A stretch of DNA of 64,000 nt from Pollutimonas sp963706785 (GTDB lineage: Bacteria > Pseudomonadota > Gammaproteobacteria > Burkholderiales > Burkholderiaceae_B), in assembly GCA_963706785.1 (NCBI GenBank), contig CAVPNJ010000001.1, positions 186,001 through 250,000 of the forward strand, in the 5' to 3' direction. The translations under genes and the position numbers were made by a program. Under the pieces are notes generated by a model that saw only the letters and a list, made by a program, of their open reading frames with translations, was not told the origin of the DNA and did no database searches. Below, piece after piece: positions 26,843 to 35,336 of the stretch. How positions within the stretch are numbered: position 1 is the stretch's first letter; the number at the start of each line of letters is the position of its first letter.

Positions 26843-27669
26843 GCTGTAAACCTCAACTCTGCCTGGTGTGCAAGCGTACCGTCTTGCTCGGCCCATAATT
26901 GTGCGCTGTCGCCGCCGAGCAGCACACCAGAAGTCTGGAATGGCCGCGGCGCAATCAAAGGCCTTAAGCCCCGATACGAAAATGAAGTTACTTTCTTACC
27001 CGGATTGGCATTAACGAAGGCTCGGCACATTAGCGTGGCGATCATGGGTCCGTGAACGACCAGGCCTGGATAGCCCTCGGCTTTAGTGACATAGGGCTCA
27101 TCGTAATGAATTCGATGACCATTGAACGTTACGGCGGAATAACGGAAAAGCATGACCGGACTCGGCACCGTCGTTTCGGACCATTCACCCTTGGGCGCGA
27201 CGATGCTGCCTTCCAGCTTGGGCGGGCTAGGCTCGCGATACACGATATCTTGTTCCTCAGAAATGCATAAGGCTCCGTCTTGAGAATACTCGTGCTTTAC
27301 GGTGACAAATAACAGCTTCCCGGTACGGCCGTCTTTTTCTTTGACCGCGGCTATCGTCGAGACGCGTTTGCCGGGAGTTCCGATTCGGAGGGGCTGCATG
27401 AATTCAAGCCTGCCCCCTGCCCACATACGATTGCGATTATCGGCAGCAGGCAGGAAACCACCGCGCTGCGGATGGCCGTCATCACCGATCTGATCGTAAG
27501 GCACTCCTTTCACAAACAAAGCCCAGTGCCATAGCAAAGGGAGTTCACTGCCCACGGCGGGCGGAGCAGAGCTGAGACTGAGCGCTACTTTCTCGATATG
27601 GCCGACGTCGACCGAATCTACGCATTCTTCGGTACGGCCTACCCAGCTGGATGGATTCATGGTTGTCAT
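26839..27669 (-). CDS. MaoC-like hydratase (mesaconyl/itaconyl-CoA hydratase type)
   Basis: 276-residue double-hotdog protein. The N-terminal half is FAS1-dehydratase-like (WVGRTEECVDSVD, then LPLLWHWALFV). The C-terminal half is a hotdog with RYSAVTFNGHRIHYDEPY, which carries the hydratase Asp/His pair, and HGPMIATL. This architecture is that of mesaconyl-C4-CoA and itaconyl-CoA hydratases. It is first in the leftward operon with the CoA-transferase and the lyase; together they would convert a C5 unsaturated diacid to acetyl-CoA plus pyruvate. The exact isomer used cannot be told. Confidence 0.88.
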   Translation of the reverse strand: MTTMNPSSWVGRTEECVDSVDVGHIEKVALSLSSAPPAVGSELPLLWHWALFVKGVPYDQIGDDGHPQRGGFLPAADNRNRMWAGGRLEFMQPLRIGTPGKRVSTIAAVKEKDGRTGKLLFVTVKHEYSQDGALCISEEQDIVYREPSPPKLEGSIVAPKGEWSETTVPSPVMLFRYSAVTFNGHRIHYDEPYVTKAEGYPGLVVHGPMIATLMCRAFVNANPGKKVTSFSYRGLRPLIAPRPFQTSGVLLGGDSAQLWAEQDGTLAHQAELRFTA

Positions 27670-27827
27670 GGGTGTTCTCTTCTTTTACTTCACTCAAAGT
27701 CATAGCTTGCATGTTTATATTCCGCTTGGGAATTCGATTTTCGATAAGGCTCACTTCACCGCCCTTAAAGCTTCGGCAATATCTGCTCGAATACGGCTCC
27801 GGGCGAAGGGTGTCCGGTTTACAAGCT

Positions 27828-27839
27828 AATATATTAGTG
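27828..27839. promoter_or_regulatory. AT-rich palindrome before the sugar-acid dehydratase gene
   Basis: CTAATATATTAG is a perfect 12-bp palindrome in the 219-base divergent gap, 49 bases before the ATG at 27889. It could be an operator; GntR-type regulators often use AT-rich palindromes. No regulator gene is near, so the binder is unknown. Confidence 0.4.
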
Positions 27840-27888
27840 TTTTAATCCCCGAACACTACCGCCGACCTCCATATATAGGCAAAAAATC

Positions 27889-29622
27889 ATGTCACATCGC
27901 CCTTACGAATCGCTTCGCAGTGCCCGATGGTTTGCTCCCGATGACCTGCGCTCATTTGGTCATCGTTCCCGTCTCATGCAAATGGGTTACGCGCCCGACG
28001 ACTGGGCCGGTCGTCCCGTGATTGCAATCCTTAATACGTGGTCCGATATCAATCCCTGTCATTCTCACTTCAAACAGCGGATCGAAGACGTAAAGCGCGG
28101 CATATTGCAAAGCGGCGGTTTCCCCATCGAATTGCCAGCGATTTCCCTTTCGGAAAATTTCGTCAAACCTACCACCATGCTTTATAGAAATATGCTGGCA
28201 ATGGAAGCCGAAGAACTGCTGCGCAGCCATCCCGTCGACGGGGCCGTGCTGATGGGCGGGTGTGACAAGACTACGCCCGGCCTGCTGATGGGGGCCATCA
28301 GTGCCGGCCTGCCCTGCATCTTCCTGCCCGCCGGTCCCATGTTGCGCGGCAACTGGAAAGGAAAGGTTCTTGGATCGGGTTCTGACGCCTGGAAATACTG
28401 GGATGAGCGCAGGGCCGGCAAAATAAGCAAGGTTGAATGGGTAGGTGTAGAAGGCGGAATTGCACGCAGTGCCGGGACTTGCATGACGATGGGCACAGCA
28501 AGCACCATGATGTCCATTGCAGAATCGATCGGAATGACCCTGCCCGGGGCCGCTTCCATCCCGGCGGCAGACTCGAATCACATACGCATGTCGGCAGAAT
28601 GCGGACGACGCATAGTCGAAATGGTATGGGAGGACTTAACGCCGCAGCGCATCCTGACCCGTACCAGCTTTCTGAACGCCATTGTTGTGGCGATGGCCAT
28701 GGGCTGCTCGACAAACGCCGTCATACACCTGGTGGCCATGTCGCGCCGCGCCGGCTGCGCGGTCAGTCTTGACGACTTCGATGCGGCCAGCCGAAACATT
28801 CCGGTAATCGCCAACGTACGGCCCAGCGGCGAAACCTACCTGATGGAAGACTTTTATTACGCAGGCGGGTTGCCTGCGCTTATGAATCGCCTCGGCGGCC
28901 ATCTGAAGCTTGACGAACTAACGGTCACTGGGCGCAGCCTGGGCGAAAATATCGCTGGCGCCGAGGTGCACAATGATGATGTCATCCGTCCTTTAACGAA
29001 CCCACTTTATCCGGAAGGCGCCTTGGCCGTATTGCGCGGCAACCTTGCACCGTCGGGCTGTGTCATCAAACCCAGTGCCTGCGCGCCTCAGTTCCTGCAA
29101 CACACAGGGCCAGCTTTGGTATTCGATGATTACCCCAGCATGAAAGCGGCAGTGGAAGACGAGAACCTTGATGTAACGGCCGAGCATATCCTGGTGCTGC
29201 GCAACGCCGGGCCGCAAGGCGGTCCTGGCATGCCGGAATGGGGCATGTTGCCCATACCCACCAAGTTGCTGAAGCAAGGGGTGCGAGATATGCTCCGCGT
29301 GTCGGATGCCCGGATGAGCGGTACCAGCTACGGTGCCTGCATCTTGCATGTGGCTCCAGAAAGCTACGTCGGTGGCAATCTGGCCCTGGTGAAAACCGGC
29401 GATCTAATAACCGTCGACGTACCGGCACGGCGCATTCATCTTGAGATCAGCGACGAAGAGCTCGCACAGCGCCGCGCCGCGTGGATTGCGCCGCCCAAAC
29501 GTTTCGAACGCGGCTACGGATGGATGTTTTCCCAGCATATCCTGCAAGCTGACTCAGGTTGCGATCTTGACTTTCTTGAAACCGAGTTCGGAGCCCCGAA
29601 CAGCGAACCCAGCATCTACTAA
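27889..29622 (+). CDS. IlvD/Edd-family sugar-acid dehydratase (L-arabinonate dehydratase-like)
   Basis: 577-residue iron-sulfur dehydratase of the IlvD/Edd family. The three cluster cysteines are visible: Cys57 in NPCHSH, Cys125 in GGCDKTTPG and Cys198 in AGTCMTMGTA. The N-terminus (RSARWFAPDDLRSFGHRSR) and the length are those of L-arabinonate/D-fuconate-type sugar-acid dehydratases rather than the IlvD of branched-chain synthesis. It would remove water from an aldonic acid to give a 2-keto-3-deoxy acid. It is followed 11 bases later by an RraA-like gene and then, on the other strand, a Bug binding protein, a plausible uptake-and-cleavage set. The substrate is inferred, not shown. Confidence 0.9.
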   Translation: MSHRPYESLRSARWFAPDDLRSFGHRSRLMQMGYAPDDWAGRPVIAILNTWSDINPCHSHFKQRIEDVKRGILQSGGFPIELPAISLSENFVKPTTMLYRNMLAMEAEELLRSHPVDGAVLMGGCDKTTPGLLMGAISAGLPCIFLPAGPMLRGNWKGKVLGSGSDAWKYWDERRAGKISKVEWVGVEGGIARSAGTCMTMGTASTMMSIAESIGMTLPGAASIPAADSNHIRMSAECGRRIVEMVWEDLTPQRILTRTSFLNAIVVAMAMGCSTNAVIHLVAMSRRAGCAVSLDDFDAASRNIPVIANVRPSGETYLMEDFYYAGGLPALMNRLGGHLKLDELTVTGRSLGENIAGAEVHNDDVIRPLTNPLYPEGALAVLRGNLAPSGCVIKPSACAPQFLQHTGPALVFDDYPSMKAAVEDENLDVTAEHILVLRNAGPQGGPGMPEWGMLPIPTKLLKQGVRDMLRVSDARMSGTSYGACILHVAPESYVGGNLALVKTGDLITVDVPARRIHLEISDEELAQRRAAWIAPPKRFERGYGWMFSQHILQADSGCDLDFLETEFGAPNSEPSIY

Positions 29623-29633
29623 AGGAGCCATAC

Positions 29634-30350
29634 GTGTCCCTGAATTCCGTTACTCGGCAGCAGCTTGCCACCATCAGTACCGCCACCCTATGTACGGCGC
29701 TGTTCAAGCGCGGTCTGCGCAATCAGTTTATCCAGGACGTGCGACCGCTCAACCCTGACCTGCCCAATATGGTCGGTGTAGCGTATACCCTGCGTTATAT
29801 TCCCGCGCGCGAGGACTTGAATCCTATAACGGTGTTCCAGGATCGACAACATCCCCAGCGAGTCGCGGTAGATCAGTGCCCCGAAGGGGCTGTCCTGATG
29901 ATAGACAGTCGTAAAGATGCTCGCGCCGCGTCGGCAGGGTCCATTCTGGTATCACGCCTGATGAAACGAGGCGCCGCCGGAGTCGTAACCGACGGAGGCT
30001 TCCGTGATTCGCCCGAGATAGCGCGCTTGCCCTTCCCTGCTTACCATAACCGCCCGTCGGCTCCTACCAACCTGACACTGCACCAAGCACTGGATATCAA
30101 TGTGCCGATCGGCTGCGGTGACGTAGCTGTGTTTCCCGGCGACGTGATCGTGGGCGATGGCGAAGGTGTAGTCGTGATCCCGGCCCATTTGGCCGATGTG
30201 ATCGCGGCGGAAGCTGTCGAGATGACGGCTTACGAAGATTTCGTCACCGAAGAAGTACTAAAAGGCCGCTCCATTATCGGCCTATACCCAGCGACCGAAG
30301 AAAAAACGCGTACCGATTTTGCCGCCTGGCGCCAAGCAAACGGGCGATAG
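29634..30350 (+). CDS. RraA-like / HMG-aldolase family protein
   Basis: 238-residue protein of the RraA/4-hydroxy-4-methyl-2-oxoglutarate aldolase family. GTG start at 29634 follows AAGGAG. Family features are TATLCTALFKRGL at the start, the GAAGVVTDGGFRDSPEI motif near residues 112-129 with the substrate-binding Arg and metal Asp, and GDGEGVVVIP near 175. The name regulator of ribonuclease activity belongs to E. coli RraA; here, behind a sugar-acid dehydratase, a retro-aldol or related role on a keto acid is more likely. It shares the operon and a strong downstream hairpin. Confidence 0.87.
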   Translation: MSLNSVTRQQLATISTATLCTALFKRGLRNQFIQDVRPLNPDLPNMVGVAYTLRYIPAREDLNPITVFQDRQHPQRVAVDQCPEGAVLMIDSRKDARAASAGSILVSRLMKRGAAGVVTDGGFRDSPEIARLPFPAYHNRPSAPTNLTLHQALDINVPIGCGDVAVFPGDVIVGDGEGVVVIPAHLADVIAAEAVEMTAYEDFVTEEVLKGRSIIGLYPATEEKTRTDFAAWRQANGR

Positions 30351-30354
30351 GCAA

Positions 30355-30370
30355 ACCTGGTTTTCCAGGT
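30355..30370. terminator. Small hairpin just after the RraA-like gene
   Basis: ACCTGG-TTTT-CCAGGT, a perfect 6-bp stem with a T4 loop, immediately after the stop codon. It may help 3'-end formation together with the larger hairpin at 30387-30421. Confidence 0.4.
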
Positions 30371-30386
30371 ACACACAAAGCCAATA

Positions 30387-30421
30387 TGAAGCGGGGTCGC
30401 CATGATGGCGGCCCCGCTTCA
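30387..30421. terminator. Very stable 16-bp hairpin between convergent genes
   Basis: The two arms (30387-30402 and 30406-30421) pair over 16 bases with one G-T wobble around a three-base loop TGA. It lies between the rightward RraA-like gene and the leftward Bug gene and can serve both. No long T run follows. Confidence 0.75.
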
Positions 30422-30446
30422 TTACGTATTGTAGTCGTGTTAATTA

Positions 30447-31418
30447 CTACTTCACCGCGATATTGTTGTCTTTGATTATTTTATTGTAGACAAGGAAATC
30501 GTCATTGATTTTTTTCGTGAACTCTTCCGGGCTTGAACCTATTGGCAGACCACCCTGACTGATCAATTGCTCACTGAACTTGGTATCGGCGAGCACTGCC
30601 TTCACGTCTTGGGCCACTTTGTCGATGATCGCTTTAGGAGTACCCGCAGGGGCCACAAGTCCCACCCATGAAACGGAATTGTATCCATCCAGGCCACTCT
30701 CAGAAATGGTAGGAAGGTCGGCAAACGTCGGGTAGCGCTTGGCACTAGTTACACCCAACCCTTTAAGCGCTCCTTGCTTGACAAAGGGGCCGCTGCCCAT
30801 GATGGTGCCAAACGTCACATTGACTTGGCCGCCTATCAGATTTGTCACCGCTGGCCCCTCGCCCGCAAAGGGCACATGCGTCATCTTTACATCGGCAGCC
30901 TGCTGGAATGCTTCTGCGGCAAGTTGCATGGAACTACCGGCTCCTGATGAACTGAAAAATAATTCACCGGGCCGTTTCTTTGCGGTATCGATCAGGTCTT
31001 TGACGGAATCAATGCCGGATTTCGAATTCACCACCAGAATCAAGGGCAGTTCGACAACCTGCGTAATTGGCGCGAATGCGGTCTTTGGATCGTACGTTAG
31101 CGTGTAAAGCGACGGATTGATGGATTGCGTACCAATATTACCCATCATCAGCGTATAGCCGTCGGGCTTGGCACGTGCAACTTGCCCCGCGCCAATTGTG
31201 CCAGCGGCACCGCTTTTATTCTCGACCACTACCGATTGACCCCATAAGTCGCTAAGCTTTTGCGCCAGTAAACGAGTCGTTGTATCGGTGCCTCCGCCGG
31301 GAGAAAATGGCACGACAATTGTTACCTGTCGGGACGGATATTTATTGGCTTCGGCATGGACATTGGCGAACGCGAGTCCCATAGCTGCGACGGCGCTTAG
31401 CTTGAATAAGATTTTCAT
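30447..31418 (-). CDS. Bug/TctC-family periplasmic substrate-binding protein
   Basis: 323-residue Bug protein. Start ATG at 31418 gives a clear signal peptide (MKILFKLSAVAAMGLAF, cleavage after NVHA near residue 22). A longer in-frame start at 31493 would place non-signal sequence before it. Then come YPSRQVTIVVPFSPGGGTDTTTR, ENKSGAAGTIGAG and PDGYTLM. It is probably the periplasmic receptor for the acid handled by the neighbouring dehydratase and RraA-like protein, but no TctAB membrane genes are present. Confidence 0.92.
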   Translation of the reverse strand: MKILFKLSAVAAMGLAFANVHAEANKYPSRQVTIVVPFSPGGGTDTTTRLLAQKLSDLWGQSVVVENKSGAAGTIGAGQVARAKPDGYTLMMGNIGTQSINPSLYTLTYDPKTAFAPITQVVELPLILVVNSKSGIDSVKDLIDTAKKRPGELFFSSSGAGSSMQLAAEAFQQAADVKMTHVPFAGEGPAVTNLIGGQVNVTFGTIMGSGPFVKQGALKGLGVTSAKRYPTFADLPTISESGLDGYNSVSWVGLVAPAGTPKAIIDKVAQDVKAVLADTKFSEQLISQGGLPIGSSPEEFTKKINDDFLVYNKIIKDNNIAVK

Positions 31419-31509
31419 ACTTTCCCCGGAGGCAAGCTCCGTTTTGCCCGGGCCTGCGCTGAAATTGTGTTGTGGTGGAAAACACCCACGCAAAAGTTAC
31501 TGATATATT

Positions 31510-31529
31510 ACTATTTCAATAATAATAGT
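31510..31529. repeat. AT-rich inverted repeat upstream of the Bug gene
   Basis: ACTATT and AATAGT face each other across eight bases, about 92 bases upstream of the ATG at 31418. It could be an operator or part of the promoter; the surrounding bases are AT-rich (TATATTA at 31504-31510). Confidence 0.3.
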
Positions 31530-31648
31530 ATGCGGGGGCGGTCTTGGCTGACATAGGAGAAAACCCTCAAAGTTGCCCTAAAGTGGCGGTCGAGCCATCG
31601 CGTGAAATGCATCGGGCACTTTATGTTCGGCAATGACGCTGCCAGGCG

Positions 31649-31793
31649 ACCGGTCCTATGTCTTTAAGTCGGTGCAGCGGGTCAGGGCAGCGGGGCGAAA
31701 GATCGCTGCGGCCCGTGCTTGGCCGGCTTGCTCAAACTTTCGCCCCGCTGCCCTGACCCGCTGCACCTTAGAGGTGAATGGGATTGGACCGGT
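31649..31793. repeat. Foldback structure with 31-bp perfect arms
   Basis: The segments 31671-31701 and 31737-31767 are exact reverse complements over 31 bases, separated by a 35-base loop. The loop can itself pair (CGGCC/GGCCG). Outside these arms ACCGGTCC at 31649-31656 and GGACCGGT at 31786-31793 form a second pair of inverted arms. The arms are GC-rich and unlike the AT-rich DNA just upstream. Far longer than any terminator in the window and without a T run, it resembles a small foldback or non-autonomous mobile element, or a structured RNA. The bases 31530-31648 around it show no gene. Confidence 0.8.
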
Positions 31794-31849
31794 GCTAGCA
31801 TTAAGGCTGCTTTAGCTTTCCAGGGACGGCTAGCTGACGCCGCAATGAA

Positions 31850-31877
31850 AAAAACCGCTGGCCAAGCAGCGGTTTTT
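31850..31877. terminator. Rho-independent terminator of fumA
   Basis: An 11-bp stem, AAAAACCGCTG with CAGCGGTTTTT, with a six-base loop lies 20 bases beyond the fumA stop. A runs and T runs on both sides allow function in both directions. Confidence 0.9.
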
Positions 31878-31896
31878 AAGGGTGGAGCGAAAGCGA

Positions 31897-33420
31897 TTAG
31901 ACCGGCATCAGGGGGATTTCAGCAATGCGCGCCTTCCACTCCTTGGGGCCGGTTTCATGAACCGATGTTCCGGTGGAATCCACCGCGACGGTTACCGGCA
32001 TGTCTTTGACATCGAACTCGTAGATGGCCTCCATACCCAGGTCTTCGAAGCCTACTACCTTGGCACCACGAATTGCCTTGGAAACCAAATAAGCCGAGCC
32101 GCCAACTGCCATTAGGTAAGCCGAGCCATGACGGCGTATCGACTCGATTGCCACGGGACCGCGTTCGGCTTTGCCTATCATGGAAATCAGGCCGGTCTGC
32201 TCAAGCATCATATCGGTAAACTTATCCATGCGGGTTGCAGTGGTCGGACCTGCGGGACCCACCACTTCATCGCCGACCGGATCGACAGGTCCTACGTAAT
32301 AAATAACACGATTGGTGAAATCAACCGGCAGTTTCTCGCCGCTTTGCAACATGTCCTGGATGCGTTTGTGCGCGGCATCGCGGCCGGTCAGCATTTTGCC
32401 GGACAACAGTAAAGTCTGCCCAGGCTTCCAGCTGGCGACCTGCTCTTTAGTGAGGGTATTCAGATCGACCTGCAAAGACTTGTTGTAGTCAGGAGCCCAA
32501 TGTACGTCGGGCCAGTCTGAAAGTGCCGGCGGGGTTAGTTGGGCGGGCCCCGAGCCATCGAGCTCGAAATGCACATGTCGCGTTGCTGCGCAATTGGGAA
32601 TCATGGCGACGGGCTTGGACGCGGCGTGCGTCGGGAAAGTATGAATCTTCACGTCGAGCACGGTCGTAAGGCCGCCAAGTCCTTGGGCTCCGATGCCCAG
32701 CGCGTTGACTTTCTGGTAAAGCTCGATACGCAATTCTTCTAACTTGTTTTGCGGGCCGCGCTGCAGCAGCTCGTACATATCGATGTCTTCCATCAACGAC
32801 TGCTTGGCCATCAACATGGCCTTCTCAGCTGTACCGCCGACGCCTATTCCCAACATACCCGGCGGGCACCATCCGGCACCCATTTGAGGCACAGTCTTCA
32901 ATACCCAGTCGATCAGGGAATCGCTGGGATTGAGCATGGCGAATTTAGATTTATTCTCGGAGCCACCGCCTTTGGCAGCTACCTGTACATCTACCTTGTC
33001 GCCCGGAACCAATTCGACGCTGACGATACAGGGTGTGTTGTCACGCGTATTCTTGCGTGTAAACAATGGGTCTGTAAGAATCGAAGCACGCAAAGGATTA
33101 TCGGGATTCAAATAGCCCTGGCGCACCCCTTCATCGCATAGGTCCTGCATGCTGCGTTGCGTCGCAAAGCGAACATTCATGCCTATTTTCAAGAACACGT
33201 TAACTACGCCGGTGTCCTGGCAGATTGGACGATGGCCCTCGGCACACATGCGCGAATTGGTCAGAATCTGCGCGATTGCATCTTTCGCCGCGGGGCTTTC
33301 TTCCAGTTCGTAGGCACGGGCGAGGTGCTGAATGTAGTCGGCAGGATGGTAATAGCTAATAAACTGGACTGCGTCCGCAATGGACTGAATCAGGTCGTTT
33401 TCTGTGATTGTGATTGTCAT
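31897..33420 (-). CDS. fumA: Fumarate hydratase, class I
   Basis: 507-residue 4Fe-4S fumarase (single-chain class I), converting fumarate to malate in the citric acid cycle. Landmarks: NSRMCAEGHRPICQDTG near residues 58-74 and a conserved MIPNCAATRHVHFEL stretch with a cluster Cys. In the C-terminal domain, VGPAGPTTATRMD and IGKAERGP are visible. Start at 33420 (MTITITENDLIQS) is preferred to the ATG five codons upstream because relatives begin there. It ends at a strong terminator and lies between the foldback and an enoyl-CoA hydratase gene. Confidence 0.96.
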   Translation of the reverse strand: MTITITENDLIQSIADAVQFISYYHPADYIQHLARAYELEESPAAKDAIAQILTNSRMCAEGHRPICQDTGVVNVFLKIGMNVRFATQRSMQDLCDEGVRQGYLNPDNPLRASILTDPLFTRKNTRDNTPCIVSVELVPGDKVDVQVAAKGGGSENKSKFAMLNPSDSLIDWVLKTVPQMGAGWCPPGMLGIGVGGTAEKAMLMAKQSLMEDIDMYELLQRGPQNKLEELRIELYQKVNALGIGAQGLGGLTTVLDVKIHTFPTHAASKPVAMIPNCAATRHVHFELDGSGPAQLTPPALSDWPDVHWAPDYNKSLQVDLNTLTKEQVASWKPGQTLLLSGKMLTGRDAAHKRIQDMLQSGEKLPVDFTNRVIYYVGPVDPVGDEVVGPAGPTTATRMDKFTDMMLEQTGLISMIGKAERGPVAIESIRRHGSAYLMAVGGSAYLVSKAIRGAKVVGFEDLGMEAIYEFDVKDMPVTVAVDSTGTSVHETGPKEWKARIAEIPLMPV

Positions 33421-33491
33421 ATGGTGTGGGTTCAACGTAAAAAGGCAGGTCGCACAGACCCACCGAGGTTGCTGGCCAAGTATTCAATGCG

Positions 33492-34259
33492 TTATTTGCC
33501 GGTCCATACAGGCATGCGCTTCTCGGCGAACGCTGTTGCGCCTTCTTTAGCATCTGCCGATGTGAAAATATGGGCAATGCGCGGCCGCTGCAAATCGAAC
33601 ATATCGGCTTGACGCCAGTCGCGCGAGTTAGTAACGATACTTTTGGCGGTCTGGACGGCCAACGGGCCGTTCTGGGCTACTAAGCGGGCCAAAGCCAAAG
33701 CGCCCTCTAGAGCTTGCCCTGGCTCGACCAACCGGTTTACCAAGCCATAATGATGGGCACGCGCGGCGGGCAGCATATCGCCGGTAAGCACTGCTTCCAT
33801 GGCGATATGGTACGGAATACGGCTGGGCAGGCGAACCATGCCGCCTGAACCGGGCACAATACCCCGCTTGACTTCCGGAAGCCCGAAATTGGCATTGTTG
33901 GCAGAGACTATCAGGTCACATGCCAAGGCCATCTCGCACCCGCCGGCCAACGCATAGCCCTCGACGGCAGCAATTAATGGCTTGCGCGGGGGCTTCTCGC
34001 AGAGACCTGCAAAGCCACGCCCTTCAACCAAAGGACGCTGACCGTTAAGCGCAAATGCTTTCAAATCCATGCCGGAAGAAAAGGTATTGCCCGCTCCGGT
34101 AAGAATTCCGATGACGACGTCGTCGTTGGCATCAAGCTGATCGAAAGCCTCGGCCAGTTCGTGCGCGGTTTCGTAGTTGATGGCATTGCGTGCCTCAGGC
34201 CTATTAACCGTGATGATCTGGATGCGATCAATTACTTCCACTTTTACCAAGTCAGACAT
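33492..34259 (-). CDS. Enoyl-CoA hydratase/isomerase family protein
   Basis: 255-residue crotonase-fold protein. The oxyanion-hole region is FSSGMDLKAF near residue 62. AVEGYALAGGCEMALACDLIV follows the usual pattern with a Glu, and FGLPEVKRGIVPGSGGMVRLP supplies the second catalytic Glu. Start at 34259 (MSDLVKVEV) is chosen; an in-frame extension to 34445 would overlap glyQ's start and lacks family similarity. Hydration of a 2-enoyl-CoA in fatty- or aromatic-acid breakdown is likely, but the substrate is open. It is separated from fumA by 71 bases and could be co-transcribed. Confidence 0.9.
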   Translation of the reverse strand: MSDLVKVEVIDRIQIITVNRPEARNAINYETAHELAEAFDQLDANDDVVIGILTGAGNTFSSGMDLKAFALNGQRPLVEGRGFAGLCEKPPRKPLIAAVEGYALAGGCEMALACDLIVSANNANFGLPEVKRGIVPGSGGMVRLPSRIPYHIAMEAVLTGDMLPAARAHHYGLVNRLVEPGQALEGALALARLVAQNGPLAVQTAKSIVTNSRDWRQADMFDLQRPRIAHIFTSADAKEGATAFAEKRMPVWTGK

Positions 34260-34427
34260 AAAGCAATCCCCGAAAGCTGCGGCGCGATTGCGCCTGTTAA
34301 AGATGGTGGTCAACTCAATATCATACGACCAATTGCGGCAGGGCCCGAACCTAGGCCCTCCTTCTTCAGCACGGAACCAGTTAAAATTGAAAAATTTTGC
34401 GGCTTTTCGCTTCACTGGCCTTCGCTC

Positions 34428-35336
34428 ATGCTCACTTTTCAGCAAATTATTTTAACGCTTCAGCAATATTGGGATAAGCAGGGTTGTGCCCTACTTCAGC
34501 CCTACGACATGGAAGTCGGCGCGGGCACTTCGCACACCGCGACATTCTTGCGCTCGATCGGGCCAGAGCCTTGGCGCGCAGCCTACGTGCAGCCATCGCG
34601 GCGCCCCAAGGATGGGCGATACGGCGAGAACCCAAATCGCCTGCAGCATTACTACCAATATCAGGTCGTGCTCAAACCTGCGCCCACCGACATCCTTGAC
34701 CTTTATATCGGCTCGCTCGTCGCCTTGGGCATCAACCCGCAAGAGCATGACATCCGCTTTGTCGAGGACGACTGGGAGAATCCTACCCTGGGCGCATGGG
34801 GACTCGGATGGGAAGTTTGGCTGAACGGCATGGAAGTGACGCAATTCACTTACTTCCAGCAGGTCGGGGGACTGGACTGCAGCCCTACGACCGGCGAAAT
34901 CACCTACGGCCTTGAGCGTCTGGCAATGTATCTGCAAGGGGTTGAAAGCGTATACGACCTGGTCTGGACTGAAGGAGCCCAGGGGCAAAAAATCTTCTAT
35001 CGCGATGTGTTTCATCAAAACGAAGTGGAACAATCGACATATAACTTCGAGTACGCTTCGATACCCATGCTGCTTGCACACTTCAATGATTATGAAGCCG
35101 AAGCCAAGCGCCTTATCGAAGTACCCTTGGCACTACCCGCTTATGAAGCAACTCTTAAAGCGGCTCATACCTTCAATATGCTCGACGCCCGCGGCGCCAT
35201 CAGCGTAACGGAAAGGGCTACCTATATCGGCCGCATCCGCAACCTGTCACGCGCCGTCGCCCAGGCCTATTTTGAGTCGCGCGAGAACCTTGGATTTCCC
35301 ATGCTTGTGAACTGCAACGGCACGGAGGCCGAATGA
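34428..35336 (+). CDS. glyQ: Glycine--tRNA ligase alpha subunit
   Basis: 302-residue catalytic subunit of the alpha2beta2-type glycyl-tRNA synthetase. It begins LTFQQIILTLQQYWDKQGCALLQPYD and carries GAGTSHTATFLR. The class II motifs follow in QPSRRPKDGRYGENPNR. In addition, WEVWLNGMEVTQFTYFQQ and EITYGLERLAMYLQ are diagnostic. The start ATG at 34428 matches the family N-terminus. It overlaps glyS by four bases (ATGA). Confidence 0.97.
   Translation: MLTFQQIILTLQQYWDKQGCALLQPYDMEVGAGTSHTATFLRSIGPEPWRAAYVQPSRRPKDGRYGENPNRLQHYYQYQVVLKPAPTDILDLYIGSLVALGINPQEHDIRFVEDDWENPTLGAWGLGWEVWLNGMEVTQFTYFQQVGGLDCSPTTGEITYGLERLAMYLQGVESVYDLVWTEGAQGQKIFYRDVFHQNEVEQSTYNFEYASIPMLLAHFNDYEAEAKRLIEVPLALPAYEATLKAAHTFNMLDARGAISVTERATYIGRIRNLSRAVAQAYFESRENLGFPMLVNCNGTEAE

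Noticed and set aside
27952..28581. 209-codon frame on the minus strand inside the dehydratase gene
   Set aside because: Shadow of the strongly conserved IlvD/Edd gene, without recognisable features.
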